From the NCBI GenBank assembly GCA_000174895.1, contig ACOK01000117.1, forward strand, positions 1-64,000: 64,000 bases of DNA, read 5' to 3'. Origin of the DNA: Ruminococcus flavefaciens FD-1 (GTDB lineage Bacteria > Bacillota > Clostridia > Oscillospirales > Ruminococcaceae). A program made the translations under genes and the position numbers. The notes under the pieces are model-generated. The model did not search any database. It saw nothing but the letters and a program-made list of their open reading frames with translations, and was not told the DNA's origin. Below are positions 33,513 to 42,191 of this stretch, one piece after another (the stretch's first letter is position 1; each line of letters starts with the position of its first letter).

Positions 33513-35017
33513 TATGAATGTCTCCTTTTGAGCCATACAGCAACGCCTGCGACAGCGAGTACTGCCGGAATGATGATCATGCTTGCCAGTACCTTCTTGG
33601 CGTGTGAGGCATCTTCAAATGTCATAGAGTCGTAAGCGTTGAGCTTGTTGCCTATGCCCATTGAGATATCGCTGTCGTAGAGCCATGTATTTGAGAAAGT
33701 GAGGAGCATCTGTGTAGCACTGAGTGAAGGAGCGATAACATCCTTGTCGATGATATCGGTGCTTCCTGTAACGATGAGCTTAGCGCCTGTTATACGGTTC
33801 ATAGCGTAGTAGCCGAGGTCAAGCTGTTCATCGGAGTGCTTTTCGGCTTCTGCCTTGGTTACGTCGTCGCCGCCCATCGGAGTGCTCTTTGTGGTGTATT
33901 TCTCATTTCCGTCGGAATCGTAGGTGGGCATATTTCTGATAATAGGCGAAACTTCAACATTGGCGCCGTTCTCAAAAGTATTTTCGGGCATCAGTGCGAA
34001 GCTTCTTGTGCCTGCCAGACCTGCGATGTATTCGCCGTTGTTTACGAGGTAGTTGAGCTCGGATGTGAGGTCCTCTGTGTAATCGCCGGTAGCTTCGGGA
34101 TATTCAACACGTATGAAGTTTTCGTTCTGCTGATAATCCTTGTCCTGGAGCTGATTTGCAGCGCTTGTCTCGGTAACGATGTTGTAGTCCATCTCGATAC
34201 CGTACTGACCGAGGATATCTTCGATATTGGTGAATCTGCCCTTGGTATCTGTGGGAGCCAGCAGCATTGAGAGTGCGCCGCCTGCCTCGAGGTAATCTTC
34301 AAGGATAGCCTTCTCATCGTCGGTGATATCCTTCTGAGGGCCTGCAAGATATAAGATCTTAGCGTTTCCGGGAACAGCCTTTGTCTCACTGAGATTCAGC
34401 TCCTTAACGTCGTAGTTGTTGGTCTTGAGCTGATTTGCGTATATCTCGTAGCTGTCGTTGATGGACTTTTCATCGTGACCCTGGAGGAAGTAGATAGTCG
34501 GGAGGGAGCCGTTTGTACAGGTCTCGATAGCAGCTGCGATAAGCTCCTCGCCGGCATACTGGAATGTACCGTCGGATGTGGTCTGGAATATCTTAGAGTG
34601 GTCGATACGCTTTGTGATATCGCCGCATCTTACGAAGATATCGCCGTTCTGAACGCTGAGCAGTCCGTCGTTGGAAAGCTCGTTTGCGAGAGCTGCGTTC
34701 TCGTCAGGCTCGAAGTATGTAACATCTATATTAGGACGTTCTTCAAGTTGTGTGAGAGTGTGGTACAGTGAGAGGAACTCAGGTGCGCCACGGAAATATT
34801 CCTTCTTTGAAAGGAAGAAAACATCGATGTCCTTATCGGAAGTATCATTGAGAAGCTTGGCTGTGGTCTCGTTGAGAGTGTATCTCTTGGTAGGAGTCAT
34901 GTCGTATACCTTGTCATAATAGTTGACTATAAGGTTTATCGGTACGAATACTACCAGAGTCAGCAGAGCGATAACGATGGCGATAGTTCCCGAGAAATTG
35001 AGTTTTTTCTTTTCCAT
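33512..35017 (-). CDS. GldG-like ABC-associated membrane protein
   Basis: A 501-residue protein with membrane helices at both ends (SGTIAIVIALLTLVVFV and ASMIIIPAVLAVAGVAVWL) and a large outside domain of the GldG/ABC-type 'uncharacterised transport' family (YTLNETTAKLL, IYFLQGHDEKS, ILYLAGPQKDITDDE, LLAPTDTKGRF). Such proteins partner with GldA/GldF-type ABC transporters; in Bacteroidetes they act in gliding, elsewhere the role is not clear. It starts six bases after the permease stop and overlaps the next gene's start by one base. Confidence 0.87.
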   Translation of the reverse strand: MEKKKLNFSGTIAIVIALLTLVVFVPINLIVNYYDKVYDMTPTKRYTLNETTAKLLNDTSDKDIDVFFLSKKEYFRGAPEFLSLYHTLTQLEERPNIDVTYFEPDENAALANELSNDGLLSVQNGDIFVRCGDITKRIDHSKIFQTTSDGTFQYAGEELIAAAIETCTNGSLPTIYFLQGHDEKSINDSYEIYANQLKTNNYDVKELNLSETKAVPGNAKILYLAGPQKDITDDEKAILEDYLEAGGALSMLLAPTDTKGRFTNIEDILGQYGIEMDYNIVTETSAANQLQDKDYQQNENFIRVEYPEATGDYTEDLTSELNYLVNNGEYIAGLAGTRSFALMPENTFENGANVEVSPIIRNMPTYDSDGNEKYTTKSTPMGGDDVTKAEAEKHSDEQLDLGYYAMNRITGAKLIVTGSTDIIDKDVIAPSLSATQMLLTFSNTWLYDSDISMGIGNKLNAYDSMTFEDASHAKKVLASMIIIPAVLAVAGVAVWLKRRHS

Positions 35018-35023
35018 CTCAGC

Positions 35024-35758
35024 TTACCCCCTTTTCCAGCGTCTTTTCTCGATGGAGATGTATGTCCATACGAGGAAAACTATTGTTGCAGAAGCAAAGA
35101 ATACCAGGTCGGAGAGGCGGATGAAGCCCTGTGAGAAGTAGGCGAATCTTGGCTGTGCGGCAAATGCGTAGAGAACTGACTGGAGCTTGGGATACTGCGA
35201 GATGAAAGCAGTATTTGCGAAATCGTCAAGGAAGAGCACACCGAACATGATGATCTCTCCGATGATGGCAGCTATGATGGAGTTCTCGGTGAATGAAGAA
35301 ATGAGCATACCCAGTGTGATAAACATCATTCCCCAAGAGAAGATACCGATGTAAGCGCAGATAAGCTGGCTTATAACGACTTCGCCGTTGATGGCGGTGA
35401 TGATGGGGTATACAAGTGTGCCTGCAAGCATGAATATGTAAACTGTCATATTTGCGAGGAACTTTGCGATAACTATTTTCAGTACGCTGACCGGTGATGT
35501 CATAAGCAGTACTTCCGTGCCGAATTTCCTTTCATCAGCGAATGTACGCATGGTGAGGATAGGTAGCAGGAATATGAAATAAAGCGTTACGTTGTAGAAT
35601 ATCTCGGTGAATGAGAATTTCAGAGTGTTGGATGAATCCATACCTCCGATGGCTACACCGAAGATATAGGTGAACAGCAGCATGAAGAGTGCCGCTATAG
35701 CATAGGCGAAAGGAGTGTAGAAAAACGACTGCAGCTCCTTCTTATAAATAGGAAACAT
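35024..35758 (-). CDS. GldF-like ABC-2 permease
   Basis: A 244-residue integral membrane protein with about six helices. The opening MFPIYKKELQSFFYTPFAY and TMRTFADERKFGTEVLLMTSP are characteristic of GldF-like permeases. The start codon overlaps the ATPase stop by one base (TAATG) so translation is coupled. It pairs with the ATPase at 35758-36801 and the GldG-like protein downstream. Confidence 0.9.
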   Translation of the reverse strand: MFPIYKKELQSFFYTPFAYAIAALFMLLFTYIFGVAIGGMDSSNTLKFSFTEIFYNVTLYFIFLLPILTMRTFADERKFGTEVLLMTSPVSVLKIVIAKFLANMTVYIFMLAGTLVYPIITAINGEVVISQLICAYIGIFSWGMMFITLGMLISSFTENSIIAAIIGEIIMFGVLFLDDFANTAFISQYPKLQSVLYAFAAQPRFAYFSQGFIRLSDLVFFASATIVFLVWTYISIEKRRWKRG

Positions 35759-36801
35759 TACTCATTTTCCTCCTTTTCTTCAGACTCGGCTTCTTCGTTT
35801 TCTGCGGAATCTGTTTTTTCGGGAACGATCTCGTTGAGGAGCTCGTCCATTGATTTTTTCTGGGCAGGTCTGTTGATGAGCTCGGTGAATACCTTCTCAA
35901 GGTTAGGCTTGTCAGTGTAGATCTCAAGGACAGTTACCTGATTCTTCAGGCAGTCAGCCATCAGTTTCTCCTGGGTCTGCTCGGCATTGCCGCTGAGCTT
36001 TACGGTGAAGGATGTGATATTGTTGCCCTCGTCAACAGCTTCCATTATCTCGGCTACACCTTCTGTAACGCCGATGATAGCGGCGGCTGCGGCCTTGCTT
36101 CCTGCACACTTTACGTGGAGGACTGATGAATCGTTGAAGGTCTTTTCGAGGTTCTCGATGGTATCGATAGCACGGATATCGCCTTTATTGATGATAACGA
36201 CACGGTCGCACACCGCACTGACTTCGCTGAGGATATGGGAGCTGAAAATAACGGAATGTTCCTTTTTCAGGTCCTTGATGATGCTTCTTACCTCTACGAC
36301 CTGATTAGGGTCGAGGCCGACTGTAGGCTCATCGAGGATAAGGAATTTCGGATTGCCGAGGAGTGCCTGTGCGAATCCCACACGCTGTTTGTAACCTTTG
36401 GAGAGGTTGCGTATGAGCTTGTGCTGAACATCTGCGATCTTCAGCAGAGCCATGACACGTTCCATTTCGCTTTTCTTTTCCTTGCCCTTGATACCCTTGA
36501 GGCCTGCACAGAAATCAAGATATTCCCTGACCTTCATATCAGGGTAAACAGGCGGTATTTCGGGAAGATAGCCGATGTTTCTCTTTGCTTTTACGGGATT
36601 TTCCGTTATGTCGTCTCCGCAGATGGTGACTTTGCCTCCGCTCATGGGGAGGTAGCCGGCGATCATATTCATGGTCGTTGATTTGCCCGCACCGTTAGGT
36701 CCGAGAAAACCGAGGATCTCATTATCATTTATTGTGAAACTAATGTCGTTTACGGCACGGTTGCTGCCGTAGTACTTAGTCAGATTTTCAATAGTAATCA
36801 T
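35758..36801 (-). CDS. ABC transporter ATP-binding protein (GldA-like)
   Basis: A 347-residue ATPase with Walker A GPNGAGKST, signature LSKGYKQR, Walker B FLILDEPTVGLDPNQ and switch FSSHIL. An extension from about 220 to 347 ends in a long acidic tail (ENEEAESEEKEENE). First gene of a four-gene unit with a GldF-like permease, a GldG-like protein and a DUF4340 protein. GAAAGGAG precedes the ATG. The exported substrate is unknown. Confidence 0.93.
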   Translation of the reverse strand: MITIENLTKYYGSNRAVNDISFTINDNEILGFLGPNGAGKSTTMNMIAGYLPMSGGKVTICGDDITENPVKAKRNIGYLPEIPPVYPDMKVREYLDFCAGLKGIKGKEKKSEMERVMALLKIADVQHKLIRNLSKGYKQRVGFAQALLGNPKFLILDEPTVGLDPNQVVEVRSIIKDLKKEHSVIFSSHILSEVSAVCDRVVIINKGDIRAIDTIENLEKTFNDSSVLHVKCAGSKAAAAAIIGVTEGVAEIMEAVDEGNNITSFTVKLSGNAEQTQEKLMADCLKNQVTVLEIYTDKPNLEKVFTELINRPAQKKSMDELLNEIVPEKTDSAENEEAESEEKEENE

Positions 36802-37216
36802 GAGCTTCTCCTTTCATTTGTATAATTATAACTATGAAGCCGTAAAATACTGTGCTAAAGTATACAATTACTCTATCATAGCATACTGTTTTATTATCGC
36901 AGAAAAAGATTAACGTGAGATGAACAAAGCATGAACTAAATGTTAAAAGGCGTTATTCACACCCAAAGTGCATTTTTGCTGCATTGTAATTATCATGATA
37001 AATATTATATCTAATCTGTGTGGATTTTGTGAAAGTTTATTGTAAAGAGAATGAATCTTGTTTATAAAGATTAAAAGTAATACTAAATTCATTAAATCGC
37101 AATTTGTGAAAAATCAGCAACTTTTGAGCGGTGGACAAAATGTACAAAAAGGGGTATTCCAATGTGTGCATTGCACCAAAAATGACCTTCAGCCAAGCCG
37201 AAAACTTTTTAAACTG
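36802..37216. other. AT-rich gap between divergent ABC operon and GH48 gene
   Basis: About 415 bp without a convincing gene. Near 36820-36830 the minus strand has TATAAT, a candidate -10 for the ABC operon, but no good -35. A short palindrome GTGTGCATTGCAC stands at 37161-37173, about 45 bp ahead of the GH48 -35 box, and may be a regulator site. An 86-codon ORF on the minus strand overlaps the GH48 promoter and looks like chance. Confidence 0.4.
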
Positions 37217-37245
37217 TTGACATGAATAGAAATGTGGAATATAAT
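37217..37245 (+). promoter_or_regulatory. Consensus promoter of the GH48 cellulase gene
   Basis: TTGACA, 17 bp, TATAAT; a perfect sigma-A promoter. Transcription should start near 37252, giving a leader of about 236 nt. Confidence 0.85.
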
Positions 37246-37320
37246 TATCTTGAAAATAGTTTGAGAATTGTGTGTTTATAATGTGATATAAGCACACAGT
37301 GTATGAGTATTTTCATATAC

Positions 37321-37448
37321 GGTTTCCGTGGCGGCTGCGCATTCCATAATGCTGAAAAGCTATCGCAGTGCGGAGCATTATCGGTGAGTCCTGTTCCGCA
37401 GAAGATCACTTCTCAGCATGGTTCGCCTTCAGACATGGAAACGAAACC
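37321..37448 (+). ncRNA. Structured 5' leader of the GH48 mRNA, class unknown
   Basis: GTTTCCGTG (37322-37330) can pair with CATGGAAAC (37434-37442), closing a domain of about 120 nt. Inside, GGCG (37330-37333) pairs with CGCC (37424-37427), CTGCG (37335-37339) with CGCAG (37364-37368), TGCGGA (37369-37374) with TCCGCA (37395-37400), and GAAG with CTTC (37401-37412); GCATT/AATGC forms a hairpin within. The layout is a multi-branch junction like a riboswitch, but it matches no class I recognise. It ends 40 nt before the start codon, with no terminator after it. Confidence 0.5.
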
Positions 37449-37487
37449 TTTTAACCACATCACATTATTATGAGAGGGGTAATACTA

Positions 37488-40043
37488 ATGATAAGCAAAA
37501 AGACAAAGGCTCTTGCTGCTGCTATGCTTTCTGCAGCAATGACAGCTACAGCTGTAGTACCTGCTGTTTCTTCTGCAGCAGCTCCTAAGGCTACATCAGA
37601 AGCTCTTAAATCAGATGAGAGCTACATCTCTATGTTTGAATCACTCTATGATGACGTTATGACAAACGGTGTCTCCAACGGCTTCATGAGCAAGCAGAAC
37701 AACGGCGCTAAGAAGTTCGGTATTCCTTACCACGCTGTTGAAACACTCGTTGTTGAGGCTCCTGACTACGGTCACGAGACAACTTCTGAGGCTATGTCAT
37801 ACATCGTATGGATGGCTGCAATGCACGATGCTCTCGTAGCAAGCGGTCAGACTTCAGGCGACAACGATCTTGCTGACGCTTGGAAGATCATGGAAGCTCT
37901 TATTCCTGGTTGGTCTACAGCAGCTAACAGAAGCGATATCGAGTACGATTCAATCTGGAAGCAGGAGAGACTTAAGGCTGATACAGCTGCTGAAGGTGAC
38001 GATCCTTCAGATTATCCTACAGAGCAGCCTAACGTAGACGCTATCAACCCAATGTATGACGCATACAAGTCTGCATACGGTTCAGATAACGGTTACTACC
38101 TCATGAACTGGCTCGCTGACGTTGATGACTGGTACGGATTCAGCAAGGGCACTAAGGGCGAAGGCAAGTTCACATTCATCAATACCTTCCAGAGAGGTGA
38201 GGAAGAGTCTTGTTTCGAGACAGTTCCTGCTCCTTGTCTTGAAGAGCTTAAGTGGGGTATGGAGAGCACTAAGAAAGATAACGGTAACGGTATCAAGGCT
38301 ATCTTCAACGGTCTCGACGCAGTTCCTGCTCAGTACTCATTCACTAACGCTCCTGACGCTGAGGACCGTGCTATCCAGGCTATCTACTTTGCTAATCAGC
38401 ATGGTGTAGACTGTGGTGAGATCTCAGCTCTCGCTGGTAAGATGGGTGACCAGTGCCGTAACGATATGTTCGATAAGTACTACAAGGCTATCGCTAAGGA
38501 CACAAAAATCACTTCTCCTTCAGCTGGTATGGATTCCAAGCACTATCTCATGGCTTGGTATACTGCTTGGGGCGGAGCTCTTACAGCTTCTTACGGTAAC
38601 TACAAGTGGGCTTGGCAGATCGGCTGCTCACACTCACATCAGTTCTATCAGAACCCACTTGCTGCTTATGGTCTTCTCTATGATAAGAACATGAACAGCG
38701 GCATGAAGGCTAAGGATGCTGACGCTGACTACAAAGAGTCACTCAAGAGACAGATTGAAATGTACCTCTGGCTCCAGTCTAAGGAAGGTCCTTTCGCCGG
38801 CGGTTGTACAAACTCATATAAGGGACGTTATGAGACATATCCTGCTGATCTCCCAACATTCTATGACATGGTATTCGTTGCTCACCCTGTATACGCTGAC
38901 CCTGGTTCAAACCACTGGATCGGTAACCAGGTATGGTCAACTCAGCGTCTTGCTGAACTTTACTACTATGTTAAGACAAACGGCGATCAGTCAGATGTTA
39001 AGCCGGGCGGCCTGAGCCTCGAAGACGCTCTGGAAGCTCTCCTTGAGAGATGGATCAAGTGGTTCGAGGCAGAGACTAAGTTCGACTACGTAACAGAAGA
39101 CGGTGAGACACTTCCTTACGCTATCCCATCTAACCTTGACTGGGGTAAGGGCGGTCACCACACTGATCCTGACTGTGTACCTGACACATGGACAGGCACA
39201 TACAATCCTGACGGCAACCAGAGCCTCAGCTGTACTATTACTGGCTACGGCATGGGCGACTACGGTTGTGTATCTTCACTCTGTAATACACTTATCTACT
39301 ATGCTAAGGCTAATAATGTAGATGCTAAGTATGCTAACGAAGAGGGTACAACAACTGCTGAGAAGGCTCTCTACCTTGCTAACAAGCTTCTCTCTTACCA
39401 GTACGATGCTGGCCGTGACGATCTCAGCCTTGGCTTCAAGGATCACAACGGTTCACTCAAGAGAATATTCGAGCAGGTAGTTTATATTCCTGATTACTAT
39501 AGCGGTAAAATGCCTGATGGTTCAGAGCTCAAGCCGGGCGTAACATTCAGCGACATCCGTAAGAGCTATGAGAAGGATAAGATGTGGCAGGATTGTAAGG
39601 CTGTATACGATGCAACAGGCGAGACAGAAGACTACGAGTACACACTCCACAGATTCTGGCACGCTGGTGATGCTATCATGGCATACGGCGGAATGGCTCT
39701 GCTCTATCCTGATGTTACACCTATGACTGAAGGTGCAGGCGGCACAACACCTGTTGAGACAACAACTGCTGCTACAACAACTGTTGCTACAACATCAGCT
39801 ACAACAGCTTCAACTCCAGTCGGCGACGTTCTCTGGGGCGATGCTAACTGCGACGGCAACGTTGACGTATCTGACGCTGTAATCATCATGCAGTCGATCT
39901 CTAACCCAAGCAAGTACACACTTACTGCACAGGGTAAGATCAACGGTGACGTTTCTAATAACGGCGACGGCATCACAAATGCTGACGCTCTCTCAATCCA
40001 GAAGTACAAGCTCGAGCTCATCACTAAGCTCCCTGAGTCATAA
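37488..40043 (+). CDS. cel48A: Cellulosomal GH48 cellobiohydrolase with dockerin
   Basis: An 851-residue secreted cellulase. Signal peptide 1-31; GH48 catalytic domain about 42-745, with the family segment PDYGHETTSEAMSY (93-106) that carries the catalytic acid Glu, and later AWYTAWGGAL and HPVYADPGSNHWIGNQVW; Thr-rich linker; type I dockerin (782-851, GDANCDGNVD, QSISNPSKY, NNGDGITNADA). GH48 enzymes are processive exocellulases and the dominant catalytic subunit of cellulosomes; Ruminococcus generally has one. The start at 37488 follows GAGAGGGG. Codons are strongly biased to GCT, GGT, CCT and AAC compared with neighbours, which fits very high expression. Symbol given by homology. Confidence 0.96.
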   Translation: MISKKTKALAAAMLSAAMTATAVVPAVSSAAAPKATSEALKSDESYISMFESLYDDVMTNGVSNGFMSKQNNGAKKFGIPYHAVETLVVEAPDYGHETTSEAMSYIVWMAAMHDALVASGQTSGDNDLADAWKIMEALIPGWSTAANRSDIEYDSIWKQERLKADTAAEGDDPSDYPTEQPNVDAINPMYDAYKSAYGSDNGYYLMNWLADVDDWYGFSKGTKGEGKFTFINTFQRGEEESCFETVPAPCLEELKWGMESTKKDNGNGIKAIFNGLDAVPAQYSFTNAPDAEDRAIQAIYFANQHGVDCGEISALAGKMGDQCRNDMFDKYYKAIAKDTKITSPSAGMDSKHYLMAWYTAWGGALTASYGNYKWAWQIGCSHSHQFYQNPLAAYGLLYDKNMNSGMKAKDADADYKESLKRQIEMYLWLQSKEGPFAGGCTNSYKGRYETYPADLPTFYDMVFVAHPVYADPGSNHWIGNQVWSTQRLAELYYYVKTNGDQSDVKPGGLSLEDALEALLERWIKWFEAETKFDYVTEDGETLPYAIPSNLDWGKGGHHTDPDCVPDTWTGTYNPDGNQSLSCTITGYGMGDYGCVSSLCNTLIYYAKANNVDAKYANEEGTTTAEKALYLANKLLSYQYDAGRDDLSLGFKDHNGSLKRIFEQVVYIPDYYSGKMPDGSELKPGVTFSDIRKSYEKDKMWQDCKAVYDATGETEDYEYTLHRFWHAGDAIMAYGGMALLYPDVTPMTEGAGGTTPVETTTAATTTVATTSATTASTPVGDVLWGDANCDGNVDVSDAVIIMQSISNPSKYTLTAQGKINGDVSNNGDGITNADALSIQKYKLELITKLPES

Positions 40044-40071
40044 TCTTCTGAATAATTTGTCCAAACGATTT

Positions 40072-40099
40072 AAGAGGACGCTTCGGCGTCCTCTTTTTA
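40072..40099 (+). terminator. Terminator after the GH48 gene
   Basis: AAGAGGACGC-TTCG-GCGTCCTCTT followed by TTTATTTT; a UUCG tetraloop hairpin, 28 bp after the stop codon. Confidence 0.95.
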
Positions 40100-40113
40100 T
40101 TTTCTGAAAACTC

Positions 40114-40142
40114 TTGCAATTCCTGACGGGAAGTGGTATAAT
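40114..40142 (+). promoter_or_regulatory. Promoter of the yicC-remA-gmk-rpoZ-priA operon
   Basis: TTGCAA, 17 bp, TATAAT, ending 52 bp before the yicC start and just after the GH48 terminator. Confidence 0.75.
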
Positions 40143-40194
40143 AATATAATAGCATAGTTATGCGAAAAAATATATACAGAAAGCAGGAGATACC

Positions 40195-41073
40195 GTGCTG
40201 AAAAGTATGACAGGCTACGGCCGAGCACAGAAAATACTGAACGGACGTGATATCCTCGTTGAGATACGTTCCGTTAATCATAGGTACTATGAATATTCTT
40301 CAAGGATCCCCCGCACTTACAGCTATATCGACGAAAAGTTAAAGGCTCTCCTCAAGAATTCCATATCCAGAGGTAAGGTCGAAGCGGCCGTTACCATCAA
40401 TAATATAGAGGGAAAAGATACCGAGATCGCTATAAACAAGGGTGTTGCCGAAGGCTATGTTGCCGCTCTCAGAAGCGTTTCGGAAGAACTCAGTCTGACT
40501 GACGATCTCTCACTTTCAAAGCTTATTAAGCTCCCCGATATTTTCACAGTCCAGAAAACTCCCGATGACGAGGAACAGGTCTGGAACGATGTTGCAGAAG
40601 TCGCTCAGGAAGCAGTTGCGAAGTTTGTTGAGATGCGCAGCACCGAGGGCGAACGCCTGAAGAAGGATATAACCGAGAAATCCGACGGCATCCTCAGAAT
40701 GGTCATGGAGGTGGAGAGACTTTCCCCAATCACTGTTGAAAATTACAGGAACCGTCTTTACAAAAAACTCAGCGAAGTGCTGGAAAATAAGGATATCGAC
40801 GAGCAGAGGATACTCACCGAAGCTGCTATTTTCTCCGAAAAAATAGCTGTTGATGAGGAAACTGTCCGTCTCCGCAGCCATATCTCTCAGCTGAAAAATA
40901 TGCTGAATTCCAACGAGGCTGTGGGCAGAAAGCTGGATTTCATCGTTCAGGAGATGAACCGTGAGGTCAATACTATCGGTTCAAAGGCTCAGGACCTCAA
41001 TATCACCAAGATCGTTGTTGATATGAAGGCTGAGATCGAGAAGATCCGTGAACAGATCCAGAATATCGAATAA
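40195..41073 (+). CDS. yicC: YicC family protein
   Basis: A 292-residue cytoplasmic protein of the YicC/YloC family, linked to RNA turnover as an endoribonuclease in recent work on the family. The opening LKSMTGYGRA and the closing DFIVQEMNREVNTIGSKAQD are diagnostic. The start is GTG at 40195, four bases after CAGGAGA. First gene of a large housekeeping operon in the order yicC-remA-gmk-rpoZ-priA as in Bacillus. Confidence 0.93.
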   Translation: MLKSMTGYGRAQKILNGRDILVEIRSVNHRYYEYSSRIPRTYSYIDEKLKALLKNSISRGKVEAAVTINNIEGKDTEIAINKGVAEGYVAALRSVSEELSLTDDLSLSKLIKLPDIFTVQKTPDDEEQVWNDVAEVAQEAVAKFVEMRSTEGERLKKDITEKSDGILRMVMEVERLSPITVENYRNRLYKKLSEVLENKDIDEQRILTEAAIFSEKIAVDEETVRLRSHISQLKNMLNSNEAVGRKLDFIVQEMNREVNTIGSKAQDLNITKIVVDMKAEIEKIREQIQNIE

Positions 41074-41076
41074 GCT

Positions 41077-41334
41077 ATGAAACTGGTAAATATCGGCTAT
41101 GGAAATATGGTTTCTGCCGGCAGGATAATCTCCGTTGTCAGCCCGGAATCAGCGCCCATCAAGCGTCTGGTGCAGGAGGCACGTGACAGCGGCAGAGCCA
41201 TTGATGCCACTTTTGGAAGAAAGACAAGAGCAGTCCTTATCATGGACAGCGGACATATCGTCCTCTCGTCACTGATAACCGATACTCTTGCTGCAAGAAT
41301 AAATGGTACCGGAGGTACAGAGGATAATGAATAA
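41077..41334 (+). CDS. remA: RemA-like DUF370 regulator
   Basis: An 85-residue protein of the RemA/DUF370 family, DNA-binding ring-forming regulators of matrix and osmolyte genes in Bacillus. Conserved parts: [37 protein letters not shown] and GHIVLSSL. It begins three bases after yicC and overlaps gmk by eight bases. Matrix targets in this organism are unknown; the Bacillus neighbourhood supports the name. Confidence 0.9.
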   Translation: MKLVNIGYGNMVSAGRIISVVSPESAPIKRLVQEARDSGRAIDATFGRKTRAVLIMDSGHIVLSSLITDTLAARINGTGGTEDNE

Positions 41335-41932
41335 AGGCAGACTTATTGTTTTTTCCGCTCCGTCAGGCTGCGGAAAGGGTACTATGCTGGAACAGATTCT
41401 TAAAGATGAAAGATTCTGCGTTTCCGTTTCGGCTACTACAAGATCTCCCCGTGAGGGCGAGGTGAACGGCGTTAACTATCACTTCATCTCAAGGGATGAG
41501 TTCGAGCAGAGAGTTTCTGACGGCGGATTCCTTGAATATGCGGAATACTGCGGAAATCTCTACGGAACTCCCATGAAGGAAGTGAACGAGATGCTGGAAA
41601 AGGGCATGAATGTTATCCTCGAGATCGAGGTTCAGGGAGCTATCAAGGTCATGAACAAGAGACCCGATGCACTCTCCATCTTCATTGCTCCTCCGTCCAT
41701 CGCTGAACTCCGCAGACGTCTCCACAAGAGAGGCACAGAGACAGAAGATGTCATCGAGCAGCGTATCGCTCAGGCTTCAAACGAGGTCGCTCTTGCTGCA
41801 AAGTATGACTACATCATCGTGAACGATGCCCTTGAGGACGCTGTTGACGATTTCTTCCACGTTGTCCGTGCAGAACAGCTCAGATCAGACAAGAGACCTG
41901 AGATCATTGCGGACATTATCAAAAATTCGTAA
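41327..41932 (+). CDS. gmk: Guanylate kinase
   Basis: A 201-residue enzyme that phosphorylates GMP to GDP with ATP. P-loop [11 protein letters not shown] near the N-terminus, GMP-binding [20 protein letters not shown] and [13 protein letters not shown] follow. The ATG at 41327 is chosen because of GGAGG and AGAGG before it and because it starts at the family's usual NKGRLIVFS; it overlaps the remA stop by eight bases. Confidence 0.96.
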   Translation: MNKGRLIVFSAPSGCGKGTMLEQILKDERFCVSVSATTRSPREGEVNGVNYHFISRDEFEQRVSDGGFLEYAEYCGNLYGTPMKEVNEMLEKGMNVILEIEVQGAIKVMNKRPDALSIFIAPPSIAELRRRLHKRGTETEDVIEQRIAQASNEVALAAKYDYIIVNDALEDAVDDFFHVVRAEQLRSDKRPEIIADIIKNS

Positions 41933-41981
41933 GGCAACTGCACAGCTTATGCTGTGAGAATATATAATAGAGGTGTATAAA

Positions 41982-42191
41982 ATGCTCAGACCTGCTGTAA
42001 ACCAGATCATATCCAAGAACGAAAGCTGTTATTCACTTGTTATCGCTGTTGCAAAGCGTGCAAGAGAGATCGCTGACGAACTCTACGCAAACGGCGAAAC
42101 TCTTGAAGAAAAGCCTGTTAAGACCGCTGTTGAGGAGCTCGCAAGCGGTAAGTGCAAGATAGTCAACACTGCTCCGCAGACTAACGAATAA
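41982..42191 (+). CDS. rpoZ: RNA polymerase omega subunit
   Basis: A 69-residue subunit that helps assemble RNA polymerase. MLRPAVNQIISKNESCYSLVIAVAKRAREI is the family's N-terminal signature region, and EKPVKTAVEELASGK matches the C-terminal helix. The ATG at 41982 follows AGAGGTG; an in-frame GTG three codons upstream is part of that site. The stop overlaps the priA start by one base. Confidence 0.93.
   Translation: MLRPAVNQIISKNESCYSLVIAVAKRAREIADELYANGETLEEKPVKTAVEELASGKCKIVNTAPQTNE

Noticed and set aside
37037..37297. 86-codon minus-strand ORF upstream of GH48
   Set aside because: It overlaps the GH48 promoter, has atypical AT-rich codons and no ribosome site.
37321..37448. Cobalamin, c-di-GMP, TPP or SAM riboswitch in the GH48 leader
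   Set aside because: None of the consensus core sequences of these classes is present; kept only as an unclassified structured leader.
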